Below, piece after piece: positions 44,156 through 55,799 of a stretch of DNA of 64,000 nt. The position numbers and the translations under genes were made by a program. Below the pieces are notes generated by a model. The model made no database searches and had not been told where the DNA came from. It worked only from the letters and a program-made list of their open reading frames with translations. The stretch's first letter is position 1. Every line of letters starts with the position of its first letter. Source of the stretch: Aporophyla lueneburgensis (lineage: Eukaryota > Arthropoda > Insecta > Lepidoptera > Noctuidae); the NCBI GenBank assembly GCA_932294355.1, contig OW028740.1:2076001-2140000 (forward strand), given 5' to 3'.

Positions 44156-45935
44156 ATGGCCTCTAGGGGGATTTTATTTTACTATGATTAGTTTTTTTTT
44201 TTTGCAATTTTCGTAGTTAGTTTATTTTTCTGTAGGGCAAAAAAAAAATTGTCTGAATAAATATTGATGTTTCATTACTGTGCTGTGTTTTTTCAAGTCC
44301 TGGGTGCTTACTCTTGATTTTAATTCCGTTCGATTGACATTGGAATTGGAACTTTTTGTATTCTTTAGTTTAATCCTAGCGCCAAAACGTGCTTAATTTG
44401 GATGTCCATCTTTTAAAAGTAAGTGGAATCGAGATTGGGCGTTATTGTTGACGCTATTGTTTTCAAGAGTACCTACCAAATTACGTGTTTGCAAAGTTAA
44501 CATTGGAATCGTATTGGAATTAAAATTAGGTTGAAAAGTAAGGCCCCTGGATTGAGTGTATCGTATATCTAATTTTAAATACAAAAATAAAGTTTTTCGG
44601 TAACTAGGTAACGCCTAATTTTTATATTATCCTAAATAAATCAAAGGCTAGTAAAATGTTTGATAAACACAAGATAAACACAATTTATTGAACGCAAGCT
44701 ACGAAGAAGCAGTTCTTGGAAATTCTTTGATGGAAACTTGATTTATAATCCTTATTAGTTCACATGACTCCTAAGTACATAGCTGCTATTTTTGTTTTCT
44801 TTTCTCGAAAAATCGAGATAATGATATATTATTTAAATCCGTTGAGATAAGTTGAAATATACGTACATTTATTTATGAAAAAAATAGTAACGATGAAAAA
44901 ATCCTTCTGACCTTTTCTGACTTTAAGAAAAAGGTACTTACTCTAAAATATACGTACATAATGAAGGTCTGGTTATATTATAAGGAGGACTGGTTTTCTA
45001 CGTATTTACTTAAAATGAAAAGTTAACCTTGTTTTTTCGTGGATTTGGAGTTTACGTTTTTCATATAAAATGTAACAAACAATGGTAATAAAGAACGTTC
45101 TCTTTGATTTTGGACTCATATTTTATGATAATTTGTTGCAAACTTAAATTAATACAATACATATTTGCCCATTTCATAATACACTAGCTTTTGCCAGTGG
45201 CTTCGTCTGCGTTTTATATATTTAAACCTTTCTCTTGAATCACTTGTCTATTAATGAAATCAGTATTATAATCCGTTTTGTGGTTTACAAGATAAATAAA
45301 TAATAATAAATACATTTATGACTTGCACTCTTTTTTAAATCTATTGTGTTTCGTCTCCCATCGACAGTTTTATAAAAATACAGTCGCCAAATTATTCAAA
45401 AGTCAATGAATTTTATTCGTATTTTGGTTTAACCCTGTTTACTAAGCTACATTTAACGAAGACTTACGGTTACATGAAACCTTGGCATCGGCATCATGTT
45501 ACATATAATGAGGAGAGAAACCGAAGAAGTCAGGATGTCGTTATAGAGGTAAAAGAAAAATAACCTGTTAATCTTAAACATCTGAATAAAGTAATTGGTA
45601 AAGAATAAAATAATATGTTGTTTTTTTTATTCATTTTGAAACACAAAATTTCGAAACTTCTGCAATTTCTCTAATAAGCTAAGTAGATACCATAAATACT
45701 CCATTTTATACAAAATATTTTTATTCTTAAATATATGAATACGCGTCTACGTCAAAATCAAAATGACAGTGTCAAGAGTGGCTTGACTGTGATTTTCAAA
45801 GCTACTCTAGCGGAGCGTCGCGTCGTGTCGATGGTAGCGGGGCAGCCATCTTGAAAAGGCATTCTTTGACGGAACGGCGCCAGCGCACCACGACCTCGAC
45901 GAATCGCTTCCCATCGCGTCAATCATAGTGTTTTT
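44156..45935. other. Intronic; mostly unrecognised
   Basis: A short CTAGCTTTTGCCAGTGGCTT piece (45184-45203, reverse) is a Helitron 3' remnant. The 45750-45930 stretch is richer in GC and CpG. No supported gene. Confidence 0.4.
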
Positions 45936-46797
45936 TAGGGTTCCGTTGCCAAATGGCAAAAAACGGAACCCTTATAGATTCGTCATGTCTGTCTGTCTGT
46001 CTGTCTGTGATAAAATGATATAAGAAACCTCAATACCATTTTTGAAGACCTATTCATAGATATCCCACACGTATGGGTTTGATGAAAAAAAAAAAATCTG
46101 AGTTTCAGTTCTAAGTATGGGGAACCGCAAAATTTTTTTTTTCTATTTTAGTGTGAAAATCTTGATGTGGTTCACAGAATACATCTACTTACCAAGTTTC
46201 AACAGCGTAGCTCTTATAGTTTCGGAAAAAGTGGCTGTGACATACGGACGGACGGACAGACAGACAGACAGACAGACATACATGACGAATCTATAAGGGT
46301 TCCGTTTTTTGCCCTTTGGCAACGGAACCCTAAAAACATAAATTTTGATGTTCCCCATACATAGAACTGAAACTCAAAAAATTTTTTTTCATCAAACCCA
46401 TACGTGTGGGGTATCTATTAATAGGTCTTCAAAAATGGTAATGAGGTTTCTATAATCATTTTTTTCTAAACTGAATAGTTTGCGCGAGAGACACTTCCAA
46501 AGTGATAAAATGTGTGTGTCCCCGTCCCCGTAACTTCTAAAATAAGAGAATGATAAAACTCAAAAAAATATATGATGTACATAACCATGTAAACTTCCAC
46601 CGGAAATTGGTTTGAACGAGATCCAGTAAGTAGTTTTTTTTTAATACGTCATAAATCGTAATCCGCAATTTACCTTTCATTTAATCAACTCAAATATAAA
46701 AATTAAAAAAAAACATTTATTTTTAAACAGAGAATACCTATAGGTTTGTACGGAACCCTCGGTGTGTGCGTCCGACTCGCACTTGGCCGGTTTTTTT
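45936..46797. repeat. Repeat X, copy 4, rearranged into three segments
   Basis: 45936-46010 is the hairpin end in plus orientation, 46011-46335 runs in the opposite orientation to the same hairpin end, and 46336-46797 is plus again to TTGGCCGG and the T run. Two GGGTTCCGTT hairpin ends thus face each other. Confidence 0.75.
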
Positions 46798-48367
46798 AAA
46801 TAAAACTGGAGATTTAAGGACTAGAGATTATTCTTTTAATACTAGAAGATTGAATTGAGTAATATTGTAACCATAGAAGAAAATAATTATAAACGTTGAT
46901 TTTTGTGTGAAGTGATCGGTTTTATTCACCGCCTTATTTCCACGCCCTACGAGATGAGTTCTGATGATGGCCCTCCTGCCTTCATATATTTGTGGCCCCA
47001 ATTATTATTCTCCTAAATAATATTTATATAGCTTTAAAGCTTATTACTTTATCTGTTCACGTCTGTTACAATCTTTTATTAAGTCTTAACAGAGAAAATA
47101 CATACGTAGGTAATTAATCTTTTTATCCGGCTCTTTTTATTTCTGTCAAGTTTTTTCTGATCCCTTTTTCCAATTTTGATATATGTATACTAAACGAAAT
47201 ATTAAAGACACTATCTTCAAAGAAACGTTTGTTAGATATTAAACAAAACAGCGTTATTGAGACTCAAGATAAAAAATTAAATCATGTGTACAGTGAAACT
47301 CATTTTGACTCTTCATACACCAATAACATACAGTCACTGTACGGGATCACGAAGTAGTTAAATATTTACAACATACATTAAAACTTCAAACGATATTTTC
47401 TCACAAAAATCAACGTTAAACGCTGTCTGCCGAGACTTTGATAAACAAATCTAAACATCTCATAAAAGTACCTAATCCAGAAAGCGATTAAAGAATGGCG
47501 TTGCGCACATTCAATAACATTTTACTTGACCTAGAAATCGGTTCCTTGAACCTTATGCTAAGCACTAGCGCCTTTTGACTACAAGACTTAAACGGAAGAT
47601 ACTTCCTCTCATTTGACGAATTACTTAGAAAAATTACAAAGATACCACGTATAATGGTAAAACGGTGAGACATTATTATTATAAATCAAGTGGAAAGCAT
47701 CTTAGGACGATATACAAACAACACTGGCCTTCAAAACTTGGATCTTATAGTAAAATTGCAATATATTCTAAAGTACACCAGATAACTACATCTTTTATAT
47801 CAGTCGATAACCTTATTATAAGGAATGGCTGAAAAAAACTATTAATACAAAAACACTCCTTTCCAAACTGCTGTCTTACTGCTGACTTTTTCTTTCCGTT
47901 TTTGTTTTGATTGACGAGTTTTGTTTAAAAACCAAGGTGTATAGCACGTTAACTAATTATACCTCTTTCACCTCAAGAATGTGTGAGAATATGAGTCATC
48001 TTTTGGAACGAAGTTCCTTATCGCGCGTTGCGAAAGGGGGCTAGACGGAAAAAATAAAGACCAAAAGTGAGTATTTTTGTTGAGTGTATACAGGTTTTTT
48101 GTACATAATAAATAATAATAACAAAATGAATCCTGACAGTGTTTCTGCACAAGTTCTAATATTTAAAAATATAATCAATAAGTGAATATAATGAAATAAA
48201 GGAAATGTAATTAATCAAAAGGAACTTCGTTCCATCTTGGTGTCCCTTGACACCTCTCAAGCTTGCTTTTTTTATGGAACTAGGAATCAGAATGCGTCGT
48301 ACGTACCTAATAGTGATCTAAGATAGGAACTAACTTTATATGATTAAAATGAATATATCACACTAAC
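46798..48367. other. Intronic; nothing recognised
   Basis: No supported feature before the next exon. Confidence 0.4.
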
Positions 48368-48465
48368 CTGTTGCATACTGACGTTACCCTCATCAATGTC
48401 GAAAGGAGGTCGCACAGAGCAGAGCGTGCGGCCCATGCACACGTACGACATTATTGTTATTGAAC
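48368..48465 (-). CDS. GPCR gene exon, TM5 end and intracellular loop 3
   Basis: Acceptor ATTTGTTTCAG (48466-48476), donor CAG|GTTAGTG (48361-48367). The 98-nt exon completes a split Gly codon and reads SITIMSYVCMGRTLCSVRPP then FDIDEGNVSMQQ, ending in phase 0 to join GLRLMKERK of the next exon. This is the cytoplasmic end of TM5 (after the YAIP of the previous exon) and a short loop 3. Small size and phase agree with both neighbours. Confidence 0.9.
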
Positions 48466-48504
48466 CTGAAACAAATTTATACCTTAAACAAATGAAGGAT
48501 TAGG

Positions 48505-48728
48505 TCTTTTAATCACCATCATCAATATTTAAGCCAAGACATTCACTGCTAAACATAGGCCTCCCTCATGCATCGTCAATATGACCGGTCCATTTTTTGA
48601 GGAGGTTTGCCATTGTTGCCTCGGTGGGTTGGCGATCGCAGTAAGGAGATAAAATGTATAGAGAGCGCTACTGTCCATTCTTTAATAAGACTCTTAGTCG
48701 CCATTTACGACACTCATCCATTCTTTAC
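48505..48728 (-). mobile_element. Lepidopteran SINE, reverse orientation
   Basis: CACCATCATCAATATTTAAG tail complement, CATTCACTGCTAAACATAGG, GGGTTGGCGATCGCAGTAAG and TTACGACACTCATCC match the SINE at 23020. Confidence 0.7.
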
Positions 48729-48820
48729 ATTTGGCACCTCACGGAATGGATAGTCCATTATAACGGAACAATAAAAAAATAACAGTAACAATGCATGTAA
48801 TGTAAGTGTATTAAAACTCC

Positions 48821-49331
48821 GGCCACACATTTTTTTTTTTTTTCTGGATGGGAAATCATCAAATGACTTCTCCCGCTCTGGGCGGAGCGGGAGGGCGTGT
48901 CAGACTTTTACTGACTAAAACCCACCCGTGTTCCATCAGTTGCCCATGTGCCAGGGTCACGGTACCTCTTTCGAACAATCACGCGACCCCGGCAGGCATC
49001 GGTCCTAGTAGACCCCTACACTGCTGCTGACATCTCTTTGAGGCGCGCGTGGAACACTGCGCGCCGTCGAACCGAGCTTGGTCCTTACCGGGCGGCGAGC
49101 TACCCATTGCTCACCACCCGCAAGCTCGCGCCTACGGTGGCCGGGAGTCCGCAATCGACTCCCGACGCCCGGGGCGTCTCCTCCTGCGGCGGCTAAGGAC
49201 GTGAGGGCGCGAGGTTAGGTAGGTTAAGGTGCGCGAGGACCTTTACCTCCAGATCCCATGGCGGCACTCCGGCATGGAGGCTCGCCGCCTCGCACGAGAT
49301 CGTGCGGTATCCTCGGATTCCGGCCACACCT
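48821..49331 (-). mobile_element. R1-clade LINE copy 8 with internal deletion and target duplication
   Basis: Element 48833-49319, flanked by CCGGCCACACATT (left) and CCGGCCACACCTT (right). It joins the 3'UTR and last codons directly to a part of ORF2 that lies some 530 bp upstream in the copy at 49992. The join carries the extra sequence AGGTTAGGTAGGTTAAGG at about 49211-49228. Confidence 0.85.
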
Positions 49332-49394
49332 TGGCGAATTCAAACCAGGATTCGACTAAGGGCGTTGATAATTTTAATGGCTCGCTGGTCAACC

Positions 49395-49575
49395 TATGAG
49401 GTTGTCGGCTGCTTGACTAGACTTGCCTGTGGCTACCTTAATAAATTAAAGCCTACAGCCAAGGCTTAAAAAACTTAAAACTAGAGCGACTACTCGCTAA
49501 GGGCACCCCCGGTGGGGTACGGACCTCGGCTTAGGACATCGCTGTTAGAAGGCAGTAAGGCTGCTTGTGCCAGTT
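49395..49575 (+). repeat. Unclassified repeat, second copy
   Basis: AACCTATGAGGTTGTCGGCT to GGCAGTAAGGCTGC; matches 35140-35530 without the Helitron. Confidence 0.6.
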
Positions 49576-49991
49576 TAAATACCTCCATAAAAGTTCTTTG
49601 ACACAATCAGCAAGCGAATTTCTTTCCGCATCTCGCGAGGGATTCACTTTAACATGGCCAGAGCATTATGCTTGATGAGATATGGATGAGGCACAGATAC
49701 AATACTTTGAGCAGCCCACACGGCTGAGCCTCACCTTAGTTGCTGACAATCATGTCTGTGCAATTCAACAGGATCCAAAAGTTTGTTTTTGGTATGTCGA
49801 ATTGTATATTTTCACAAAATATTTACGGAAAATTATTAAAGGGATAAGGGATAATTGCCATGGTTGCTCCGAGGATAGATGACAATCTTTACATAGCAAG
49901 ATCTCTCCGTGCCCCAGAAAGCACCTTAAGCTATTGGTTCCGGCTGTTATTCATAGATCTTTAATAAACGTTACGAGTCGTTAGAAGGCTG

Positions 49992-51225
49992 GTGGAACTT
50001 CGTTGAGCATTTCCGACGTTTGGCTCCCAGACTGGAGCGGGCTGGGGCTGCACTAAAGCGGCTCCTGCCCAATCTGGGGGGTCCAAACGCCTCCTGCCGG
50101 AGGCTCTACACGGGGATCGTGCGGCCCATGGCCCTCTACGGGGCACCGGTGTGGGCACCCTCATTGAGGCTGCGCCCAGCGCGCCGGCTGTTTGCGGCCC
50201 AGAGGGTCATGGCCATCCGGTTAATCCGGGGATACCGCACGGTCTCGTGCGAGGCGGCAAGCCTCCTTGCCGGAGTGCCGCCATGGGATCTGGAGGCAAA
50301 GGTCCTCGCGCACATGTGGGAGTGGCGCGAGGAGGCGAAACGCCGGGGCGAAACTCCGCTGCCGCGACAAATCGTGGCACGGCGGACAGAGCTCCGGTGT
50401 GATCTCATGGCGACATGGCGGGTACGATTGTCGCAACCCAGTGCTGGGCACGCCACTATTGCGGCGGTAAGTCCCCTCTTTGAGGAGTGGATAGAGAGGC
50501 GCCACGGCGTCCTCACCTTCCGCCTGACGCAGGTTCTCACCGGGCATGGGTGCTTCGGTGGGTTCCTGTTCAGGATAAAGCGGGAGGATACGTCCGGGTG
50601 TTTCCATTGCGAGGATCGTCTGGAGGACACTAAGGAGCATACGGTGGAGGTATGCCCTGCCTGGGCGGAGCACCGCCGTGTCCTCGTGGAGGCGATCGGC
50701 GGCGGCGACCTCTCGCGTCCGGCCCTGGTGCGAGCCATGGTACGGAGCGAGAGGGAATGGGAAGCCGTCACCTCCTTCTGCGAAGCAGTGATGCTCGCAA
50801 AGGAGGAGGCGGGGCGCATGAGGGAGTGGCAGTCTCTGCGCCGTCATGCCCCTAGCCGCCGCAGGAGGAGACGCCCCGGGCGTCGGGAGTCAATTGCGGA
50901 CTCCCGGCCACCGTAGGCGCGAGCTTGCGGGTGGCGAGCAATGGGTGGCTCGCCGCCCGGTAAGGACCAGGCTCGGGTTGACGGCGCGCAGTGTTCCACG
51001 CGCGCCTCAAAGAGATGTCAGCAGCAGTGTAGGGGTCTACTAGGACCGATGCCTGCCGGGGTCGCGTGATTGTTCGAAAGAGATACCGTGACCCTGGCAC
51101 ATGGGCAACTGATGGAACACGGGTGGGTTTTAGTCAGTAAAAGTCTGACACGCCCTCCCGCTCCGCCCAGAGCGGGAGAAGTCATTTGATGATTTCCCAT
51201 CCTGAAAAAAAAAAAAAAAAAAAAA
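49992..51225 (+). mobile_element. R1-clade LINE, longest copy (9), 5'-truncated
   Basis: Flanked by AAGGCTG at 49985-49991 and 51226-51232. Contains the end of ORF2, a GC-rich 3'UTR, the two-hairpin module (51056-51203) and an A20-type tail. Insertion sites differ between copies, so it is not rDNA-specific like R1 itself. Confidence 0.9.
49993..50916 (+). pseudogene. R1-clade LINE ORF2 C-terminal fragment, 307 aa
   Basis: The frame is open from the truncation point with no start codon and is unbroken to the stop at 50914-50916. It starts VEHFRRLAPRLERAGAALKR followed by LLPNLGGP, the post-palm region typical of R1/TRAS/SART-type LINEs. YGAPVWAP follows. Near the C-terminus is a CCHC knuckle (GCFHC...H....C, spacing C-x2-C-x9-H-x4-C) about 85 residues before the end, then an Arg-rich tail (SRRRRRRPGRRES). 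The RT palm and endonuclease are missing, so it is inactive, although the frame is clean and the insertion probably recent. Confidence 0.85.
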
Positions 51226-51320
51226 AAGGCTGAAACTCTGAGAACCAGTCTTACCAAGGGGTTTCGTATTACCCAGTAACTAGGCTGTAGACGTTAGACT
51301 GAAAGCTGATCCCAACATAA

Positions 51321-51440
51321 ACAAAGAAAGAATACCGTTTATTTGACACAGTTCGTAAAACACAAAATAAATAACATGAAAAAGAAAATAAAAAAACAAC
51401 ATGATGTGTGTGCCTCACGGCTGCGCCAAATAGTTAAACA
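51321..51440 (-). mobile_element. LINE 3' end, minus strand
   Basis: On the minus strand it ends CAAATAAACGGTATTCTTTC, a LINE-type polyadenylation/tail structure, inside the 5S-like SINE. Confidence 0.45.
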
Positions 51441-52205
51441 TACACACACATTATTGAAATAGCGTTTCGGGCACAGAAAAGATGCATTAGATCGATGTTT
51501 AGACTGCAAACAATGGACAGCTGTAAACCTTATTTTATAGAACGTAAGATATTGACATTACATTCATTATATATTCTGGAAACAATAATGTTTATAAAAT
51601 CCAATTCTCATTTATTCCAGCGTTTGTTTGATGTTGCTCCTAGGAATAGACGTGATAATTTCAAACTCTGTGTTCACGGCGCTAAAACAACTCTTATGCA
51701 TAAGAGTATCTTTTGCATGGCTCCGAACATTTTTAATAAAATGTCCAAATCGTGGAAAACGTTAAATATTTCTGCTCTAAAAAGTAAATTAAAGAAAATA
51801 CTAACTGAAAGAGCGTATTATAGTGTATCGGAATTTTTGAAAGAGGACAATTTTCTCCGTTTTTGAGATGACAATGTTGTATTTTGGACTTATTAATTTT
51901 TTAACCAATGTATTTTTTGGAATATTTGTAATTTTAGTGACATTTTATTTTATTTCATATTTTATTGACCAACTAATTTAATCACTACTTTGACATTAAA
52001 TTGTAATATAAATATTAGGTATCTTTAATGAATAATGTAGAAATGTAATTTTGATGAATATTATAACAGTTTATGCACCTTCTCTTCCTACCAATTTGTA
52101 CGCCACGATATGCGGCTGAACATGTCTGATCCTTTATGTATTTCCATAATATCTTGCATGCAATGTATGTACACCATGTTTAAACAAATAAAATTTACTT
52201 ACTTA
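51441..52205 (+). mobile_element. CR1-like LINE, 5'-truncated, with TTAC tail
   Basis: Contains the last about 140 codons of an RT ORF, a 3'UTR, and AAATAAAATTTACTTACTTA at its end. The same tail type is used by the LINE at 1-4487. Confidence 0.75.
51446..51866 (+). pseudogene. CR1-like reverse transcriptase extreme C-terminus
   Basis: Reads AFRAQKRCIRSMFRLQTMD, then ILTLHSLYILETIMFIKSN and ends YSVSEFLKEDNFLRF. Same ending type as the fragment at 29059-29831 (alignment across FIVQKKCIRAM and QKRCIRSM). The catalytic region is absent. Confidence 0.75.
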
Positions 52206-52240
52206 CTTATAGTTGAGATAAGCTAGGCAGATGAGGATAG

Positions 52241-54574
52241 AGTGAAGCATTTAAGTACCATTATTCACAGCACATGGCTTTCCTTCTTGGAATCACGATA
52301 CAACAATAAAACCGCTAACATGAATGTACGTATGACTAAGTATGTAAATGGTTTCGTAATGATGATGGACGGATTTGGTTCTACAATACATTCAATGGCT
52401 ATTACGGCAAATTCGTTCCGAATGGCCCATCCATTCGGAAGTAAATTGCTTTTTATACCATTTGGAACTCTTCCAAATCATAAACGTAGTTTATGCGTTA
52501 ACTGACAAATATTTATATCGCAAGAGTCATGTACCGGTTGCAAATTGACAACGAAACGCAAGTGTGAAGTTGGCGCGATTTGACAGAGTCTAGTCTGACT
52601 TTCGTGCGAGTTGAGTAGAGCGGCTACTGGCGGTGTGGCGCAACTCTTTTGAACGTCTGACATTGTGTGGGTGTTAAGGGTCTAGAAACTGTCCAACATT
52701 TCGTTTGGAAAGTTCAAATATAACCTAAAAGGCAATCATTATCTTCAGAGATTTTTTTCTCACCGACTAAACACATTTACGCCCAGTAAAATGTTTAACG
52801 GTGAATAATACAGCTCCCATAGGCCACTTGTCCCTACATGTAGATATAGTAACATATATATCAATGCAGATATATATACTAATATAGAATGATGCTTGTT
52901 TGTACATATAATGTTATTAAAGACTAGACTTTAAGTTACCACAAATTCCAACTAGCTCCTTTTACTGATGTTACAAAAATAACTCAAACATATCGTCCTT
53001 TTATCTCCAATTCATCCACATTTTGCATTACCGACTTCAGTCAAGCGAAAAAGTAAATCGAGAGTCAATCATTGCGTTAGATCCTTGACGTTACGCTCGT
53101 GTAAATAATGTTAACTAAAGATCAATAACGATTTCTTTCGCATTCAAAGTAATGGCCCATTACTGGATTACGTTTATGCGTAATAAAATACGAGCCTATT
53201 GCCACTAACTGGACACTAGTCAGAAATTTCAAAGAATCTTTGATCATGCTACTCAATTTAAAACTATTGAAATTTGCCGTTAATCATACGGACTTAAAAC
53301 CACTAGGAAATGTGAAATTGCCAAAAATGCTTTGTTATGTACGAATATTTATTTACCACTCGGTTTATACTGTTCGCTATACTCCGTTTGGCATCTTGCC
53401 TAGCTTATATGGTACTATTCGAGCTAAGCCGAGTGAAATATTTAATTTTACCGCCCGGGTGTACACATTCACATTGATCAGGTGTATAGTACGCCTTGTC
53501 ATCATACCACTAACAGCTTGCATGGTTATCTCTCAAAAAACATGTAAGACTAGAGAGAATATTTCTAGAACAATCTTGAGAATCATTGTTGATACCAATC
53601 TATGAATTATACCAAGAACTGATCGATAGCAGAACGTTGCTGATGTTGTAACCGGATATACGTGAGATCGTGCAGGACTCAAATGGAATTTAGCACGATA
53701 AAAGAAATCCGAAGAATGTTACCAAGATAAAGAAAAAGGTGCCAAGGCATAGTGAAGAAAACAGAGATGCAAGCACCACGAAACAGAAAAGTTGGGCAAG
53801 ATTTGAGGGAGTCCTACTACAAAGAAGAATCTTTGACTTGAATAAAAGCTTACTAAATAAAGTCCAAAGCTGATCAACAAAACAATAACATGATGATTAT
53901 TATAGACTGCTATGAATGAAGATAGAATTGTTAAAGAGAAGGAACAAATAAGAGATGCAAACAGTGAATACTTCTTGTATACCAAACTGTATTTGTAAGT
54001 GTAGTTAGTAAACAAGGGGAAATAATAATGGTTCCGAAAAACAAATTAATCTCCAGCGAACTGTGGCCGACTATTATTCTAATTAACCGGCGTTTTAATG
54101 AATTACCGACAAAAAACCCAAAACATAAACGAAAAAAAATATCCAATTTAACAACAAATAAGAGCATGTTCAAATTACATTTTCTCCTAAAAATAAATGG
54201 ATCTTCGAATAACAAAACTAAACTTCCGGATAGAATACTGAACCTCCGACAAAATTACTAAGTTACCGAAAACAGAGGTTTTGTCAAAATAATCACATTT
54301 TTACAACTTGCATGCACTGTTTTATTTTCTATTGTTGGTTATCAAAATTATTTTTTAATAATTATGAAAATACGGTACTTCCTTTCTTCTCCTAAAATTG
54401 TTTGTCCGAAAATCATTTTCCATAACACGTTAGCCATAAACGTCAGTTAACATAATATTCAAAAAATCTAAATTTTGTTTTACATAATGATCTTTGCTTC
54501 TAAAACTATTCTGTCATAAAATCAAACACTATAATCATTAAGTCTCCTAATTTGTATGACTTTATAAAGAATCG
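52241..54574. other. Intronic; no gene recognised
   Basis: Several short open frames without motifs. 52520-52670 is a somewhat GC-rich patch. Nothing else supported. Confidence 0.4.
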
Positions 54575-54790
54575 CGTAGGCGCAGAGGGGCGAGGTGGCC
54601 CGCGAGCTGAGGAGCAGGTGGTTGTAACGCTCGCCACCGCAGCTGAGGCTGGCCGGTGAAGCCGGCCAGCAAGACGAAGCTGCGGTGGTGATCGTTAAAC
54701 CGTCTGCGACGATAAGCTCGCGTGAGACCGCCGGAGCCCCCAGCGCCGGAGCCGTGACAGAAACCATGCCTGCTGCATGCTTGCTTGCAT
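54575..54790. other. GC-rich island of unknown origin
   Basis: Abrupt GC-rich block in AT-rich DNA, containing a perfect hairpin (GCTGGCCGG/CCGGCCAGC, about 54649-54671). Ala/Ser-rich open frame on the minus strand without known domain. Likely retroelement-derived. Confidence 0.4.
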
Positions 54791-55003
54791 GCTGTTCTAA
54801 CTTTTTAACGCCTACCGATATCGAAACATAGCCGTGGTAAGTACAATTCATGATATATGATGCAAGTAAAGGTTATTGTTACAAGTACATTTTTATATTT
54901 TTTATAAGTTTCTGTATAACCACTCAGAATAATATTTTCAGTATAATGTTACAGTTAAAATAGCACCACAGTCTATGAAATATGAAAGGTAATTTATGAA
55001 TTA

Positions 55004-55406
55004 ACTAGCTGACCCGGCAAACGTTGTTTTGCCATATAAATAATTTCCTAGGCGGGGATAACTAATTAAATGACGATTGATCAGTTTTCGACCGGAGAGG
55101 AAAAATGATTAAATTACTAAAATGGCTATTAAAAAAAAAAGGGTTAATTGTAGAAGGGTGAAAATTGAGGATTGTATGTATTTTTGTATGTTGTATCATA
55201 AAAAAATAGAAATTAAAAATTTTGTCTAAAAAATAAAAAATTAAAATTAGGGGTGTACTACCCCTAACATTAAGGGGGATGAAAAATAGATGTTGGCCGA
55301 TTCTCAGACCTATCCAATATCCACACAAAATTTCATCAAAATCGGTCAAGCCGTTTCGGAGGAGTTTGGCAACGAAAACTGTGACACGAGAATTTTATAT
55401 ATTAGA
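55004..55406 (-). mobile_element. Helitron-like non-autonomous element
   Basis: On the minus strand it runs from TCTAATATATAAAATTCTCG to GCCGGGTCAGCTAG|T. Similar terminal design to the others here but different body. Confidence 0.65.
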
Positions 55407-55799
55407 TAGTAGGCAAGTAAAGATAAAAATTACAAAGCTTAGTTTTCAGTAGAACGTAATTTATGCTGGTAGAAAAGTATTATAGCAATAAACAGTCATG
55501 TTTATTTTTCAAAGATTTCAGTATCTCATTTGGTCGTTTCGTCATTTTTATTCGGACAAAAGTAGTCGGAAAGTTAGTATTTTAGCTAGTAGATTTAATA
55601 TTTTGAGTAAGGACAATTCTTCTTTTTTTGTCGGAGCTTTTATTACTACCCGTAAACAAGTCATTGTAGTATTGTACTGGCTATAGTTATGCCTAGTCCT
55701 ATTTCTTAAAATGTGTTAACAATTTACCAATCCAAAAACAAATATATAACTTCTAAAAAACTGCTTCGTATATATTTGTACTCATACTAAAATCACTAA

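Larger units (their letters stand above)
49866..52240 (+). mobile_element. 5S-like SINE broken into three parts by nested LINEs
   Basis: SINE pieces in order: 49866-49991 (TGACAATCTTTACATAGCAA to GTTACGAGTCGTTAGAAG), 51226-51320 (GGCTGAAACTCTGAGAACCA to GATCCCAACATAA), and about 52206-52240 (TAGTTGAGATAAGCTAGGCA). The first gap is the R1-clade LINE. The second holds a minus-strand LINE 3' end (51321-51440) and a plus-strand CR1-like LINE. Confidence 0.7.

Noticed and set aside
50136..50847. Long minus-strand open frames opposite the R1-clade ORF
   Set aside because: They are shadows produced by GC-rich codons of the plus-strand ORF2 fragment; no domain is recognisable.
52242..52505. 87-residue open frame as a gene
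   Set aside because: Has no recognised motif and starts right at the end of the SINE; composition is like the flanking intron.
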